NCBI RefSeq assembly: GCF_018271995.1
Contig: NZ_JAGUCO010000001.1
Span: 716,180-780,179 of the forward strand
Direction of reading: 5' to 3'
Origin: Carboxylicivirga linearis
GTDB lineage: Bacteria > Bacteroidota > Bacteroidia > Bacteroidales > Marinilabiliaceae
DNA: 64,000 bases
The translations under genes and the position numbers were made by a program. Below, piece after piece: positions 27,573-37,978 of this stretch. The notes under the pieces were generated by a model, which saw only the letters and a program-made list of their open reading frames with translations, did not search any database and was not told the DNA's origin. Position 1 is the stretch's first letter, and every line of letters starts with the position of its first letter.

Positions 27573-30500
27573 ATGAAGAAAGTACTTTTAGCGCTTTCGT
27601 TTATGGTTATTGTGGGATTGCAGGCACTTTTTGCCCAAACTACAAATATAACCGGTAAAGTAACTGATGCAAATGATGGTATGGCTATACCTGGTGTATC
27701 AGTTTTTGTAAAAGGAACAACTGTTGGTACTGTAACAAAACCTGACGGTACATACAGTTTAGCCGTTCCTAATGATGCAACAACTTTAGTATTCTCGTTT
27801 GTAGGGATGACTACGCAAGAAGTTGAAATTGCTGGTCAATCAACAATCAGTGTCTCAATGTCTAGCGATGCTGAGGATATTGATGAAGTAATTGTGGTTG
27901 CATATGGTACATCAACAAAAGGATCTTATACTGGATCTGCTGCAGTAGTTGATGCAGAAGCGATTGAGAAACGCCAAGTCTCTAATATATCGCAGGCTTT
28001 GGCAGGTTCAGCTGCTGGAGTTCAGGTTCTTAGTAATAATGGTCAGCCTGGTGCAGATGCAACTATACGTATTAGGGGAGTTGGTTCTATTAATGCAGAC
28101 TCAGATCCTTTATACGTTTTAGATGGGGTTCCATTTGATGGGGATTTATCATCAATTAACTCATCTGATATCGAATCGATGACTGTTTTAAAAGATGCAG
28201 CCTCAACTGCACTTTATGGATCGCGAGGAGCCAATGGTATTATCATGATCACAACTAAAAAAGGTAAAGCAGGTAGAGTTGTAGTTAATTTTGATGCAAA
28301 GTACGGAATGAACTCACGTGCTCTTGAAAACTATGATGTGTTAACTAGTCCACAGAATTATTACGAGAGAGCTTACGAGTCAATTTATAATGCAGGATTA
28401 GGTATGAATCTAACGCCTGTTGAAGCGAATATTTATGCTAATGAAACTATTACCTCAAATGGTGATGGAGGATTAGGATATCAAGTTTATACCGTTCCTG
28501 ATGGAGAGAATCTGATTGGGGCTAATGGAAAACTAAATCCTAACGCGACTTTGGGATATAGTGATGGACAGTACTATTATACTCCTGATAATTGGGCTGA
28601 TGAAACTTTTACTTCAAATCCTAGACAGGAATATAATCTATCTATTTCTGCTGGTTCACAAAGTAACTCTTTCTATATGTCTTTTGGATATTTAGATGAT
28701 AATGGTGTTGTCGATGGGTCTGGATTCACTCGTTTTTCTGGACGGTTAAAAGGTGATCAAAAGATTAATGATTGGTTAAAAGTGGGAGCTAACGTTAATA
28801 TTAATAGCATAGAAAGTAACTATCCTTCAGAACAAACTGAAGTTAGTTCTAGTGGAAATGCATTCTTTATTGCTAATTACATTGCTCCAATTTACCCAAT
28901 ATATGTAAGAGATTCTGAGACTATGCAAATTTTGCAGAATAATGGTCGTAATTTATATGACTATGGTGATGGTGTAAGTACTAATTTTGATCGTCCATTT
29001 ATGTCTATTGCTAACCCTGCAGGAGATCTTAAGTACAATAAGAGAGACTACATAATGGATGTTGTAAATTCTAGTTGGTTTGCAGAAATTTCTCCTATTG
29101 AAGGTCTTAAGATAAATGCACGTTATGGTTTGAATGTAGATAATACACGCTATAATGATCTTGGAAATGCATATATGGGCCAGAGCGCCGCATATGGAGG
29201 TACCGCTTGGCAACAAGCATACAGGACTGTTGGATTTAACCAACAATATGTTGCAAATTATCAATTCTCAATACAAGATGAGAATCAGATAGATATTACA
29301 GCTGGTTATGATGGATATAATTATACTTATGAGTATAATTTTGCTTCTGGACAAAACCTATACAATCCTGAATCTTATTATGTAAGTAATGCCATTGACC
29401 AATTACGTGGAGGTGGTAAGAAGGATGAATATGCAACTCAAGGTATCTTTGGACGTGTAAATTATTCATTAAGAGACACCTATTTCTTTAATGTGGCTTA
29501 CAGAAGGGATGCTTCATCTCGTTTTCATCCTGATAATCGTTGGGGTAATTTCTATTCGGCAAGTGCAGCTTGGATGATTACTAATGAGTCATTTATGAGT
29601 TCTCTGTCTTGGATTAATATGTTAAAATTGAAAGCTTCTTATGGAGAGCAAGGAAATGATGCTATAGGTAATTATTATGCCTATATGGATCAATTTGAAG
29701 TAGGTGGTGCAGATGGCGTTTTCTCAGATGGAGCGCTAGCATATAAAGGTAATCCAGATTTAACATGGGAGACATCAACTACTTATAATGTAGGAGTTGA
29801 TTTTGCTTTTCTTGCTCACAGGTTATCAGGTACAGTCGAGTATTTTGGACGTAAATCAACCGATATGTTATACTATAAGCCAGTGAATCCTAGTGCCGGT
29901 TTTCCTGAAATTCCAATGAATATTGGCTCAATGACAAATTCAGGTTTAGAAGTAGCTTTATCTTATGACATTATTAAAACTTCTAATTTAAATTGGAATT
30001 TTAATGCTAATGGTACCTTTATTAAGAACAAAATTAATGAACTACATCCGGATCTTAACGGAAGCTTTGTTGATGGAACAAGGATTTATGAAGAAGGTCA
30101 ATCAATGTACCGTATGAATCTGGTTGAGTATGCTGGAGTTAATGATGAGACTGGAGAAGCTATGTATATTGCTTTAGACGAGAACGGAGACGAGTTTGAA
30201 ACTGCTGATTATGCCTTAGCTAGTACTTATAAAAAGCCTTCTGATGATTTATTGCCAACCGTATATGGTGGATTTGGTACGTCTTTAGATTTTTACGGTT
30301 TTGATGTTTCCGTACAGGCCTCTTACCAGTTAGGTGGTGAAATCTATGACGCTGGTTATAGACGTTTAATGCATGGAGGATACTCAAGTAGTGCTGGTCA
30401 GAATTGGCATAAAGATATTTACAATGCCTGGACACCTGAAAATCAAACAACTGATGTACCTCGTTTAAATGCTAATGATAGGTATACTAATTCTATATCG

Positions 30501-30743
30501 ACACGTTGGTTAACAAGTTCAGATTATTTAAGTCTTAACAATATTACAATTGGATATTCATTACCGAATAATCTTATTAGTCGAGTGAATATTTCAAAAG
30601 TTAGAATTTATTTAGCGGCAGAAAATGTTGCTTTGTGGACAAAACGAAAAGGTTTAGATCCTCGTCAGAGTTTTACCACTGCTACAACAGCACGTTATAC
30701 ACCAATTCGTACAATATCAGGAGGTCTTAACTTATCCTTTTAA
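27573..30743 (+). CDS. SusC/RagA-family TonB-linked outer-membrane transporter
   Basis: This 1056-residue outer-membrane beta-barrel imports ligands captured by SusD, using TonB energy. It has a signal peptide (residues 1 to about 22, ending LQALFAQ), a carboxypeptidase-regulatory-like domain (about 25-105, ITGKVTDANDGMAIPGVSV), the link DEVIVVAYGTSTKGSYTGS, the plug domain (about 125-230: IRIRGVGSINADSDPLYVLDGVPF and DAASTALYGSRGANGII), and the barrel. It has no STN domain, so control through an anti-sigma/ECF signal is not expected. It forms an operon with susD and a lipoprotein. The substrate cannot be read directly; a protease nearby suggests peptides. Confidence 0.97.
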   Translation: MKKVLLALSFMVIVGLQALFAQTTNITGKVTDANDGMAIPGVSVFVKGTTVGTVTKPDGTYSLAVPNDATTLVFSFVGMTTQEVEIAGQSTISVSMSSDAEDIDEVIVVAYGTSTKGSYTGSAAVVDAEAIEKRQVSNISQALAGSAAGVQVLSNNGQPGADATIRIRGVGSINADSDPLYVLDGVPFDGDLSSINSSDIESMTVLKDAASTALYGSRGANGIIMITTKKGKAGRVVVNFDAKYGMNSRALENYDVLTSPQNYYERAYESIYNAGLGMNLTPVEANIYANETITSNGDGGLGYQVYTVPDGENLIGANGKLNPNATLGYSDGQYYYTPDNWADETFTSNPRQEYNLSISAGSQSNSFYMSFGYLDDNGVVDGSGFTRFSGRLKGDQKINDWLKVGANVNINSIESNYPSEQTEVSSSGNAFFIANYIAPIYPIYVRDSETMQILQNNGRNLYDYGDGVSTNFDRPFMSIANPAGDLKYNKRDYIMDVVNSSWFAEISPIEGLKINARYGLNVDNTRYNDLGNAYMGQSAAYGGTAWQQAYRTVGFNQQYVANYQFSIQDENQIDITAGYDGYNYTYEYNFASGQNLYNPESYYVSNAIDQLRGGGKKDEYATQGIFGRVNYSLRDTYFFNVAYRRDASSRFHPDNRWGNFYSASAAWMITNESFMSSLSWINMLKLKASYGEQGNDAIGNYYAYMDQFEVGGADGVFSDGALAYKGNPDLTWETSTTYNVGVDFAFLAHRLSGTVEYFGRKSTDMLYYKPVNPSAGFPEIPMNIGSMTNSGLEVALSYDIIKTSNLNWNFNANGTFIKNKINELHPDLNGSFVDGTRIYEEGQSMYRMNLVEYAGVNDETGEAMYIALDENGDEFETADYALASTYKKPSDDLLPTVYGGFGTSLDFYGFDVSVQASYQLGGEIYDAGYRRLMHGGYSSSAGQNWHKDIYNAWTPENQTTDVPRLNANDRYTNSISTRWLTSSDYLSLNNITIGYSLPNNLISRVNISKVRIYLAAENVALWTKRKGLDPRQSFTTATTARYTPIRTISGGLNLSF

Positions 30744-30759
30744 TTTTTAAATGATTGAT

Positions 30760-32379
30760 ATGAAAAGAAAATATTTATATACTCTATTAGCACCTGTTTT
30801 GATGTTTTTTTATGGGTGTGAAGATAGTTTAAATACGGCACCTGAAGGGGATGAGATTACCCAAGGTACAAAAGAGGAGGTTTATGCAAATGATCCTGCT
30901 AAAGCTAAAGCTAGTGTAAATTCAATTTTTGCTCAGTTTACACAATACGCACCAAATTATACAGCTCTTGGTGATGTAACTCGCCATAATGACTTCGGTT
31001 ATCCATCAGTAATGATGTTTACTGATGCAAATGGTGAAGATATGGTAATGGAAGTTATTGGATACAACTGGGCTAATAGTAGTCTTGATTTCTCTGATAG
31101 AGAGTTCGACTCTAACGAAGCTCAGATTGTATGGAATGACATGTATTCAATTATTTATAATTGTAATAGCGTAATTGGATCAATTGATGAGGAAACGGAA
31201 GAAACTCCTTCCCAGTTTTATCTTGCTCAAGGATTAGCTGTTCGTGCTTTTAGCTACTGGAACCTAGCTCAACTATATCAGTTTAACTATAAAGGTAACG
31301 AAGCAAAACCATGTGTACCTATTGTTACTCATTTAAACGCTAACGAGGTAGCTCTTGCAGGTGCTCCACGAGCAACTGTTCAGGAGGTTTATAATCTGAT
31401 GTTAGCTGATATTAATTCTGCTATTGCACTACTTAGTGATGCGGAAGAAGCTGAAGAACCTGTTGTACGCGATGATAAGCGTTATGTTAGTCTTGCAGTT
31501 GCTTATGGGTTAAGAGCTCGTATCAACCTGACTATGCATAATTACGCTGAGGCTGCTGCTGATGCTCAAAGTGCCATAGATGCAAGTGATGCAACTCCAG
31601 GTACAATGGAAGATGTAGGTAAGCCTTCGTTTATGTCTGTTAACGAATCTAATTGGATGTGGGGTATCATTATTAATGAAACAGATGGAGTAGTTACTTC
31701 AGGTATCGTTAACTGGATTTCACATTTAGGATCTCTTAACTGGGGGTACTGTAATTATAATGGTGGAAGACAGATAAGTAAAAAACTTTTTAATACTATT
31801 CCTGATACTGATATTCGTAAAGGATGGTTTTTAGATGAAAATGGTGAATCGGCTAATCTAAATGCAGCTCAAGCAGCTCAAATGGTTGAAGTTGGTTACC
31901 GTCCATATACACATGTGAAATTTGCTCCCTATAATAATGAAGTTGCTACAACAACAAACTCCAACGATGTTCCATTAATGCGAATAGAGGAAATGTACCT
32001 TATCAAAGCTGAAGCTCTTGCGATGAGCGGAGGAGATGGTAAAGGAGCATTAGAAACGTTTGTGAAGTCTTATCGTGATCCTAGTTATGTTTGTAATGCA
32101 AGTAGTCCTGAAGGTATTCAAGAGGAAGTTTATCATCAACGTCGTGTTGAGTTATGGGGTGAAGGTATGAATTGGTTTGATATAATGCGTTTAAATAAAG
32201 GAGTAGACAGAAGAGGTGCTGGTTTTATTAATGCATCTGTTATATTTAATATTCCATCAAATAGTGATATACTTTTATGGAGAATATCAGAACCGGAAAT
32301 AGAAGCCAACCCATTAATCGGTCATGGAGATAATAATCCTGCTGCACCAGCTCCAGAGCCTGTTGCTGATATTGACTAA
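30760..32379 (+). CDS. SusD/RagB-family nutrient-binding surface lipoprotein
   Basis: This 539-residue surface lipoprotein is the lid and binding partner of the SusC transporter. The lipobox is FFYGC (Cys about 20), followed by EDSLNTAPEGD. Helical TPR-like segments (FYLAQGLAVRAFSYWNLAQLYQ near residue 155, and YGLRARINLTMHNYAEAAADAQSAID) are typical of SusD, as is the C-terminal EEVYHQRRVELWGEGMNWFD. ATG 30760 gives the better signal peptide; an ATG at 30751 would add MID. It begins 16 bp after susC. Confidence 0.95.
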   Translation: MKRKYLYTLLAPVLMFFYGCEDSLNTAPEGDEITQGTKEEVYANDPAKAKASVNSIFAQFTQYAPNYTALGDVTRHNDFGYPSVMMFTDANGEDMVMEVIGYNWANSSLDFSDREFDSNEAQIVWNDMYSIIYNCNSVIGSIDEETEETPSQFYLAQGLAVRAFSYWNLAQLYQFNYKGNEAKPCVPIVTHLNANEVALAGAPRATVQEVYNLMLADINSAIALLSDAEEAEEPVVRDDKRYVSLAVAYGLRARINLTMHNYAEAAADAQSAIDASDATPGTMEDVGKPSFMSVNESNWMWGIIINETDGVVTSGIVNWISHLGSLNWGYCNYNGGRQISKKLFNTIPDTDIRKGWFLDENGESANLNAAQAAQMVEVGYRPYTHVKFAPYNNEVATTTNSNDVPLMRIEEMYLIKAEALAMSGGDGKGALETFVKSYRDPSYVCNASSPEGIQEEVYHQRRVELWGEGMNWFDIMRLNKGVDRRGAGFINASVIFNIPSNSDILLWRISEPEIEANPLIGHGDNNPAAPAPEPVADID

Positions 32380-32406
32380 TTTTGTTTTACTATAAATATT
32401 AATTAT

Positions 32407-34404
32407 ATGAAGTTTAATAAATTATATATAGCTTTTCTTTTTGCACTATCTACTTTGTTTGTAGGGTGTAGTGAATGGGAAGATAAAGTTACACCTAGTC
32501 CTTCTGCTCCAGAAGGCTGTCAAGGTGTATATTTCCCAACATCAAATCAGGCCTTATTTGAATTAGAGCCTAATGATGAAAAGGAATTGACGTTAACAAT
32601 ATCTCGTACCGTATCAACAGGTAGTGTTGATGTACCTATCGTTGTTGAAATGAATACAGATGATATATTTGTTGTTCCTAGTTCAATTAGTTTTGCAGAT
32701 GGAGAAACCGATGTAGAATTTACAATTACATTCCCGACTGCGGCAGAAGGTGTTGCGTATAATTTGAAATTGGCAGTTGAAGGTGATGCTTTTGTAAACC
32801 CTTATGCTTCAACAATACCTTATGTTGAAACTTCTGTTTCTCGTATAAAATGGGAAGCCATAGAAGAACCAATGGTTTATGTAGATGGTACTTTCTCAAC
32901 TTTTTATGGAGTAAGCATTGTACCTATGTATGTTGAAGCCGAAAAAGCACAATTAGGTGAATCTGTTCGCTACCGCTTTAAAAATGCTTATAAACCAGCT
33001 TCTGGAGCATGGGATGGTGATGATTGGGTTGCTGTACCTGATGCAGACGGTATATATGATGGGTATTATGCAACTTGGCCAGGTGAAATGGATGAAAGCC
33101 AAGATTGGTATACAACTATTGAGATATATAATCCTTCAGGTACATCAGGAGATGTATTTATGTCCGCACATGATTTAGGCGTAGCATGGTCATATGGAAT
33201 GTTTTCAATAGGATCAATTTATGGGAATTTATCAGATGATCTTTCATCCTATCCTTTAGGAACATTAGCAGATGGTGTGATTACATTTCCAGCTAGTTCA
33301 TTGTATATTAAGATGGCTGATTATAATGATGGTGCTGAAAGTGTTTGTTCTACTCCAACTTATATCTACCTAACAAAAGAGGCTTATATTGCTGCAAATC
33401 TTAAAATTGAGGACTATAATGATGTTGAGTATGAAACTATAGAAGGTGAGGTAGGTGAATTTGCTTCTGCTGCATATGGAGATGAGTGGAATCAAACTAT
33501 TGCTAAAGCCATTGATGCCGACCCCGATAATGTTGATAGTGATTATAAAAATCTATATTATCTTGCTGATTTGTATGCTGGAGGAAAGGGACTTGCTTTT
33601 TATTATGAAGAAGAAGGTAGTGTGAAAATACCCGAAAATCAACCAACAGGAGCTGAAGTATTTGGTCAAGAGGTTTTTGTTTCTCAAAGTGAGGATATTG
33701 AATCATCAGTTGAAACAACAGAAAAAGGTGTTACAGTTTATACTCTTGGTTTAGTATTTCATTATGCTGATGGTACAATAGTTGGTGAATTTGCTGAGAA
33801 ATTCTTTTATTCATTAGAGGCCGTTTCTTATACAAAAGATGATTTCATTGGTGCTTTCACTATGTCAGGAGTTAGTCCATTTGGAGATCCTGATGCAGAT
33901 TTTGATGTGATGATCTCGGAAGGAACAGAAGCTGGTACATTAGCTATTTCTGGTATTGCATATTCAGGTGATGTGATTGCTACTTATGATAAAGCTACTA
34001 GTACGATATCGATTGCTCCACAAGTTTTAGACGATTTTGTTTCTGGTGAAACAGTTTATGATATGACTCTTTATACTTTTGATGGAGGTTCATATTATAC
34101 AGATGCACCATTAGTTATGAGATTTAATATGTCAGGTAATATTGTGCCAGATGAAACTAGTGCTCCAACTGGATATCTGATCCGTAGTGAGACTGCTGGG
34201 GGTTGGGTTGATGGTTATTCTGATGTAATGTTTGAACCTGTTATGGAAACTGCCTCATCAATGATGGTACCAATTTATAATCTTATTGCTCGTGATTTGG
34301 TAAGTGTTGAAAAATCGAGTGCACCTATAAGTAATTTTGAGATTCAAGGGAAACGAAGTTCAAAACAATTAAGAAAGTCTGTTTCTAGTACTGTGATATT
34401 CTGA
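32407..34404 (+). CDS. Surface lipoprotein with Calx-beta-like domain, third gene of the Sus-type operon
   Basis: This 665-residue protein has a lipobox LFVGC (Cys about 21) followed by SEWEDKVTPSPSAP. Residues about 40-130 (FELEPNDEKELTLTISRTVSTGSVDVPIVVE and SFADGETDVEFTITFP) look like a Calx-beta-type domain. The rest is beta-rich, with repeated blocks of the form FIGAFTMSGVSPFGDPDADFDVMI. Position and anchor fit a SusE/SusF-like accessory binding protein; no glycan-binding domain is recognised. It starts 27 bp after susD and is ended by a strong terminator. Surface location is inferred. Confidence 0.85.
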   Translation: MKFNKLYIAFLFALSTLFVGCSEWEDKVTPSPSAPEGCQGVYFPTSNQALFELEPNDEKELTLTISRTVSTGSVDVPIVVEMNTDDIFVVPSSISFADGETDVEFTITFPTAAEGVAYNLKLAVEGDAFVNPYASTIPYVETSVSRIKWEAIEEPMVYVDGTFSTFYGVSIVPMYVEAEKAQLGESVRYRFKNAYKPASGAWDGDDWVAVPDADGIYDGYYATWPGEMDESQDWYTTIEIYNPSGTSGDVFMSAHDLGVAWSYGMFSIGSIYGNLSDDLSSYPLGTLADGVITFPASSLYIKMADYNDGAESVCSTPTYIYLTKEAYIAANLKIEDYNDVEYETIEGEVGEFASAAYGDEWNQTIAKAIDADPDNVDSDYKNLYYLADLYAGGKGLAFYYEEEGSVKIPENQPTGAEVFGQEVFVSQSEDIESSVETTEKGVTVYTLGLVFHYADGTIVGEFAEKFFYSLEAVSYTKDDFIGAFTMSGVSPFGDPDADFDVMISEGTEAGTLAISGIAYSGDVIATYDKATSTISIAPQVLDDFVSGETVYDMTLYTFDGGSYYTDAPLVMRFNMSGNIVPDETSAPTGYLIRSETAGGWVDGYSDVMFEPVMETASSMMVPIYNLIARDLVSVEKSSAPISNFEIQGKRSSKQLRKSVSSTVIF

Positions 34405-34427
34405 GACGATTATAAATTAAAATAAAG

Positions 34428-34456
34428 AAAAGGATGTCGTAAGGCATCCTTTTTTT
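34428..34456 (+). terminator. Terminator of the susCD operon
   Basis: AAAAGGATG and CATCCTTTT form a 9-bp stem with an 8-nt loop and a long T run, 24 bp after the lipoprotein stop. Confidence 0.9.
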
Positions 34457-34697
34457 ATAGATTGTTTGCTGAATGTCAATACGACCAATTTATTTCTCTT
34501 TCAAATAAGTCGAACACTCACCAATTTTGAAAAACTTCACTCACTGCCTGACTTAAGGTATCAAAAACATATCAGCATTCTTGTTATTAATTAAAGAACT
34601 CATTCAAATGAAGTTGTTCATTTGTTAAAGTAGCTGTATTTTTACAGCCTATTAGACCTTTAAAGCCGCATTTTTTGTTGGCATAAAACCTGTACTT

Positions 34698-37600
34698 ATG
34701 AAGAAATTTTATAGAGAGTTGTTTATAGGCCTTTGGATTCTGTTTATGATTTCAAACCAGGCTTATTCGCAAATCAGTTTTGGAGGGACTCCTCCAAGTT
34801 TTATAAAAGGAAAGGCGTTGCCTGAAATCAATAACATTCAAGTTAATTTGAATGTCGAGAAGCTTAAGGCAGAAAATCTTTTACGTAAAAAAGAGTCCAA
34901 TAATCCTCCCTGCATAGCCAGAGCCATACCTGTTTCATTTGATATGGAAAATTCTGGAGAATGGACACAATTGGGTAATGGTGGTGAAATGTGGCAATTG
35001 CGATTGAAAGCAGAAGGAGCCTTAGCCATTCTGTTATCATATGATGATTTCTATATTCCAGAGTCAGCAGAACTTTATATTTACAATGCTGATAGAACCC
35101 ATGTTTTGGGTGCATATACTAATGCTACACACCCGAAATCAGGGGCTTTCTCTACAGAAATGGTTGTTGGCGACGATATTATCATTGAATATGTATCTAC
35201 TAACAACCATAAAGTTCTATTAGATAACGGCAATTTTGATGGAATTCCTGTAATTTCAATAGACAATATTGGTTATGTTTTCGACAATGTTGTGATTAAG
35301 CATCTTCCAAGAGCCACTGTGAATACAGAAATAGGTGGATCAGAAGCTTGTATGATCAATATAAACTGTAGTGAAGGAAACGATTGGCAAACTGAGAAAA
35401 ACGGAGTTTGTCAAATGACAATGTATATTTCAACTGGATCAGCCCCGGGATGGTACGTTTGTTCAGGAGACTTAATTAACAATACTGCTCAAGATTTAAC
35501 TCCCTATGTCATCTCTGCTTTCCACTGTTATGAAGGCGCTACAACGGAAGACTTAGCCCGATGGCAGTTTATGTTCGGATACGAATCGCCAGGATGTGAA
35601 GATGAAGAACCTCTTCAAACATATACAATAACAGGTTGCTATTTAAGAGTAGCCAGCCCTATTGATGGAGGATCAGATGGCTTGCTTGTTGAGTTGGCAG
35701 ACGATATCCCGGCCGAATGGGGTGTTTATTATAATGGCTGGGATAGACGTAATGAAGTAAATCCTGGAGTTGGTGTTGGTATTCATCACCCTGCCGGAGA
35801 CATAAAAAAAATATCTACTTTTGAAACGTATGAAACTGGAACATGGCCCGGAGAAGTTACAGGAGCAACAGATGCTCACTGGAACCTGCAATTTGTAGCA
35901 ACCGAAAATGGTCATTCCGTAACAGAGGGAGGATCTTCCGGTTCGTCCTTGTTTGATTCTAATCACTTGATTATAGGAACATTGACTGGTGGAAATTCAT
36001 CTTGTGCTAATTCTATAGGAAGCAACTATTATGGTAAATTATGGTACCATTGGGATCAATTTGGAACAGATGCAACAACACAAATGAAAACCTGGCTTGA
36101 TCCACTGAATTTAGGGGTTGAAACTTTAGCAGGTACAGCCTTTAATCCAACAAGTCCAAGGATCAGCTTTGATAGTCAAAACGTGACTGTAGAAGGAACC
36201 ACTAATTTGGGAGGTGCAGGACCAGCTACCACAATCAGTATTGAGGGCCATAATCTTGATAATGAAATTACGGCTTCCATTGAAGGAAATTTTGAAATTT
36301 CATTAGACGGAGTTAATTGGACGCAAAGCGCCAATCTACCAAAAGAAGGTGGTTTGCTGTACGTACATTTTATACCTACAGTTATAGGGCATTCAACAGG
36401 GCGCATCACATTATCAAACGATTTAACATCTGACTATTACATAAACACTAAGGCATCAAGCTGTCCTGATGTTACGTTTGAAAATGCTGTTTTAACGCCT
36501 GCAACTTATGATGAGTTTTATTCGTCAGTAATTACAGTTCTTAACGCAACCACAGAGGTGATTAATTATGAGATTACTGAAGGACAGCTTCCATTAGGGA
36601 TAGAACTTAAACAATTAACCGGAGAAATTTCAGGTATTCCAATGGAATCAGGAGTATTTACCTTCACTTTGGTGGTAACTGACGATAATGGTTGTTTTGT
36701 AACTGCAAATTTCGAATTAGATGTGCAATGCAAACCATTTAGTAGTTTCCCATATACTGAAAGTTTTGAATATGGTTTCCCTTCATGCTGGTCACAAGAA
36801 TACGAAACAGGTTCTGTTGGTTGGGTAAATCAAACAGGTGGATACGCAGGGAATGAAAATCCAGATAAAGCCTTTGATGGAGCCTTCAATATGGTATTCA
36901 GAAGTGAGAATTACGAAGGTAATACTACATATCTTGTAACCCCTCAATTTGACATCTCTTTATTGACAAATCCAGTTTTATCGTTTGCTCATGCTCAAGT
37001 ATCTTGGGAAGGAGATCAGGATATTTTGACTGTTAATTACAAAATATCCGCAGACGGAGAATGGAAACAATTGGCCACCTACACTAAAGAAATTCCTGAA
37101 TGGAAAATTGAAAATATTCCTCTACCTGAGCTTAGTTCAGAATTATTTATTGGTTTTAAAGCTGAAGCCAATTATGCATATGGTGTTGTTTTAGATAAAA
37201 TAATTGTTGGAAGTCCATCTATCATATCACAAAAGGAGACTGTCTTATTAAGTGATTTTAATTTAATCAATAACCAACCGGTTGCTGAAATAGGAATTGA
37301 TGCTTCATTATTATCTGAAGATATCACGGTGACATGTTCCGCTCCGTTTGCTGTATCATCAGATAACATTAATTGGGGCTCATCCTGTCAATTGAGTAAA
37401 GATGGAGGCATACTCTATATTACCTATGATACAGAATCCCAAATTAGTAGTGAATCTGAAATATTACTTCAGAGCACAGCTACTGAAATTACCATAAAAA
37501 TATCGGATGGTATGACAGGAGTTGATGATATTGCCAATGAAGGATCAAGTATCAAAGCACTGAGTCCTTTTTCAAATGAACTTACACTTACTTGGTCTTT

Positions 37601-37778
37601 ACCATTTTCTGACATTGAAATCACAGATCTCTCTGGCAGAAGTGTTTATTCTTCTGCTTCGATTTTAGGTATGAAATCAATTAACATCCCAACTGGCTCA
37701 TGGGGATCCGGATTGTATTGTATCAAGATGAAAGGTGATGAAACCGTTGATCAAGTAATTAAAGTATTTAAGAAATAG
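34698..37778 (+). CDS. Secreted trypsin-like serine protease with T9SS sorting domain
   Basis: This 1026-residue exported protein carries a signal peptide (residues 1 to about 25, ending NQAYSQ) and an S1-type protease domain related to lysyl endopeptidases (about 210-470). The likely triad is His276 in ISAFHCYEG, Asp327 in GSDGLLVEL and Ser414 in GGSSGSSLFD. Next come beta-sandwich regions, a putative Ig (He_PIG-like) domain near 590-675 (QLPLGIELKQLTGEISGIP), and a cleaved-adhesin/choice-of-anchor-J domain near 680-845 (FPYTESFEYGFPSCWSQE). The C-terminus (about 945-1026) is a type A T9SS sorting domain ending QVIKVFKK. It is probably surface-released and supplies peptides to the upstream SusCD pair (inference). 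A terminator lies on each side. Confidence 0.93.
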   Translation: MKKFYRELFIGLWILFMISNQAYSQISFGGTPPSFIKGKALPEINNIQVNLNVEKLKAENLLRKKESNNPPCIARAIPVSFDMENSGEWTQLGNGGEMWQLRLKAEGALAILLSYDDFYIPESAELYIYNADRTHVLGAYTNATHPKSGAFSTEMVVGDDIIIEYVSTNNHKVLLDNGNFDGIPVISIDNIGYVFDNVVIKHLPRATVNTEIGGSEACMININCSEGNDWQTEKNGVCQMTMYISTGSAPGWYVCSGDLINNTAQDLTPYVISAFHCYEGATTEDLARWQFMFGYESPGCEDEEPLQTYTITGCYLRVASPIDGGSDGLLVELADDIPAEWGVYYNGWDRRNEVNPGVGVGIHHPAGDIKKISTFETYETGTWPGEVTGATDAHWNLQFVATENGHSVTEGGSSGSSLFDSNHLIIGTLTGGNSSCANSIGSNYYGKLWYHWDQFGTDATTQMKTWLDPLNLGVETLAGTAFNPTSPRISFDSQNVTVEGTTNLGGAGPATTISIEGHNLDNEITASIEGNFEISLDGVNWTQSANLPKEGGLLYVHFIPTVIGHSTGRITLSNDLTSDYYINTKASSCPDVTFENAVLTPATYDEFYSSVITVLNATTEVINYEITEGQLPLGIELKQLTGEISGIPMESGVFTFTLVVTDDNGCFVTANFELDVQCKPFSSFPYTESFEYGFPSCWSQEYETGSVGWVNQTGGYAGNENPDKAFDGAFNMVFRSENYEGNTTYLVTPQFDISLLTNPVLSFAHAQVSWEGDQDILTVNYKISADGEWKQLATYTKEIPEWKIENIPLPELSSELFIGFKAEANYAYGVVLDKIIVGSPSIISQKETVLLSDFNLINNQPVAEIGIDASLLSEDITVTCSAPFAVSSDNINWGSSCQLSKDGGILYITYDTESQISSESEILLQSTATEITIKISDGMTGVDDIANEGSSIKALSPFSNELTLTWSLPFSDIEITDLSGRSVYSSASILGMKSINIPTGSWGSGLYCIKMKGDETVDQVIKVFKK

Positions 37779-37788
37779 TTTTGACTTA

Positions 37789-37816
37789 AAAGAGGTTATC
37801 TGGAGATAACCTCTTT
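37789..37816 (+). terminator. Terminator of the protease gene
   Basis: A perfect 12-bp stem, AAAGAGGTTATC and GATAACCTCTTT, with loop TGGA. The T tract after it is short. Confidence 0.8.
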
Positions 37817-37912
37817 GTTTGTTTAAGATGTTGTGGAATAGATTATTAAGGTTAAATGTTAGTTTGTTTAACTTTTTTTATTCCCTAAAAGAGAAAAAAA
37901 GGTCTTAATATA

Positions 37913-37943
37913 TTGCAATGCGTTTATATTTTGCGTACATTTG
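37913..37943 (+). promoter_or_regulatory. Promoter of the sigma-factor gene
   Basis: TTG (37913-37915), 20 nt, TACATTTG (37936-37943). It matches the Bacteroidota housekeeping consensus and lies 36 bp before the ATG at 37979. It also argues against the longer reading frame that starts at 37913. Confidence 0.7.
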
Positions 37944-37978
37944 TTCAACAAAACGAACGTAAAATTAAACTCATTGAT

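Noticed and set aside
35673..35966. A 97-codon minus-strand frame inside the protease gene
   Set aside because: The plus-strand protein here contains the catalytic Asp and Ser motifs, so the frame is a shadow.
37913..37978. Longer N-terminus of the sigma factor
   Set aside because: A full -33/-7 promoter lies in this stretch, and the conserved domain starts after ATG 37979.
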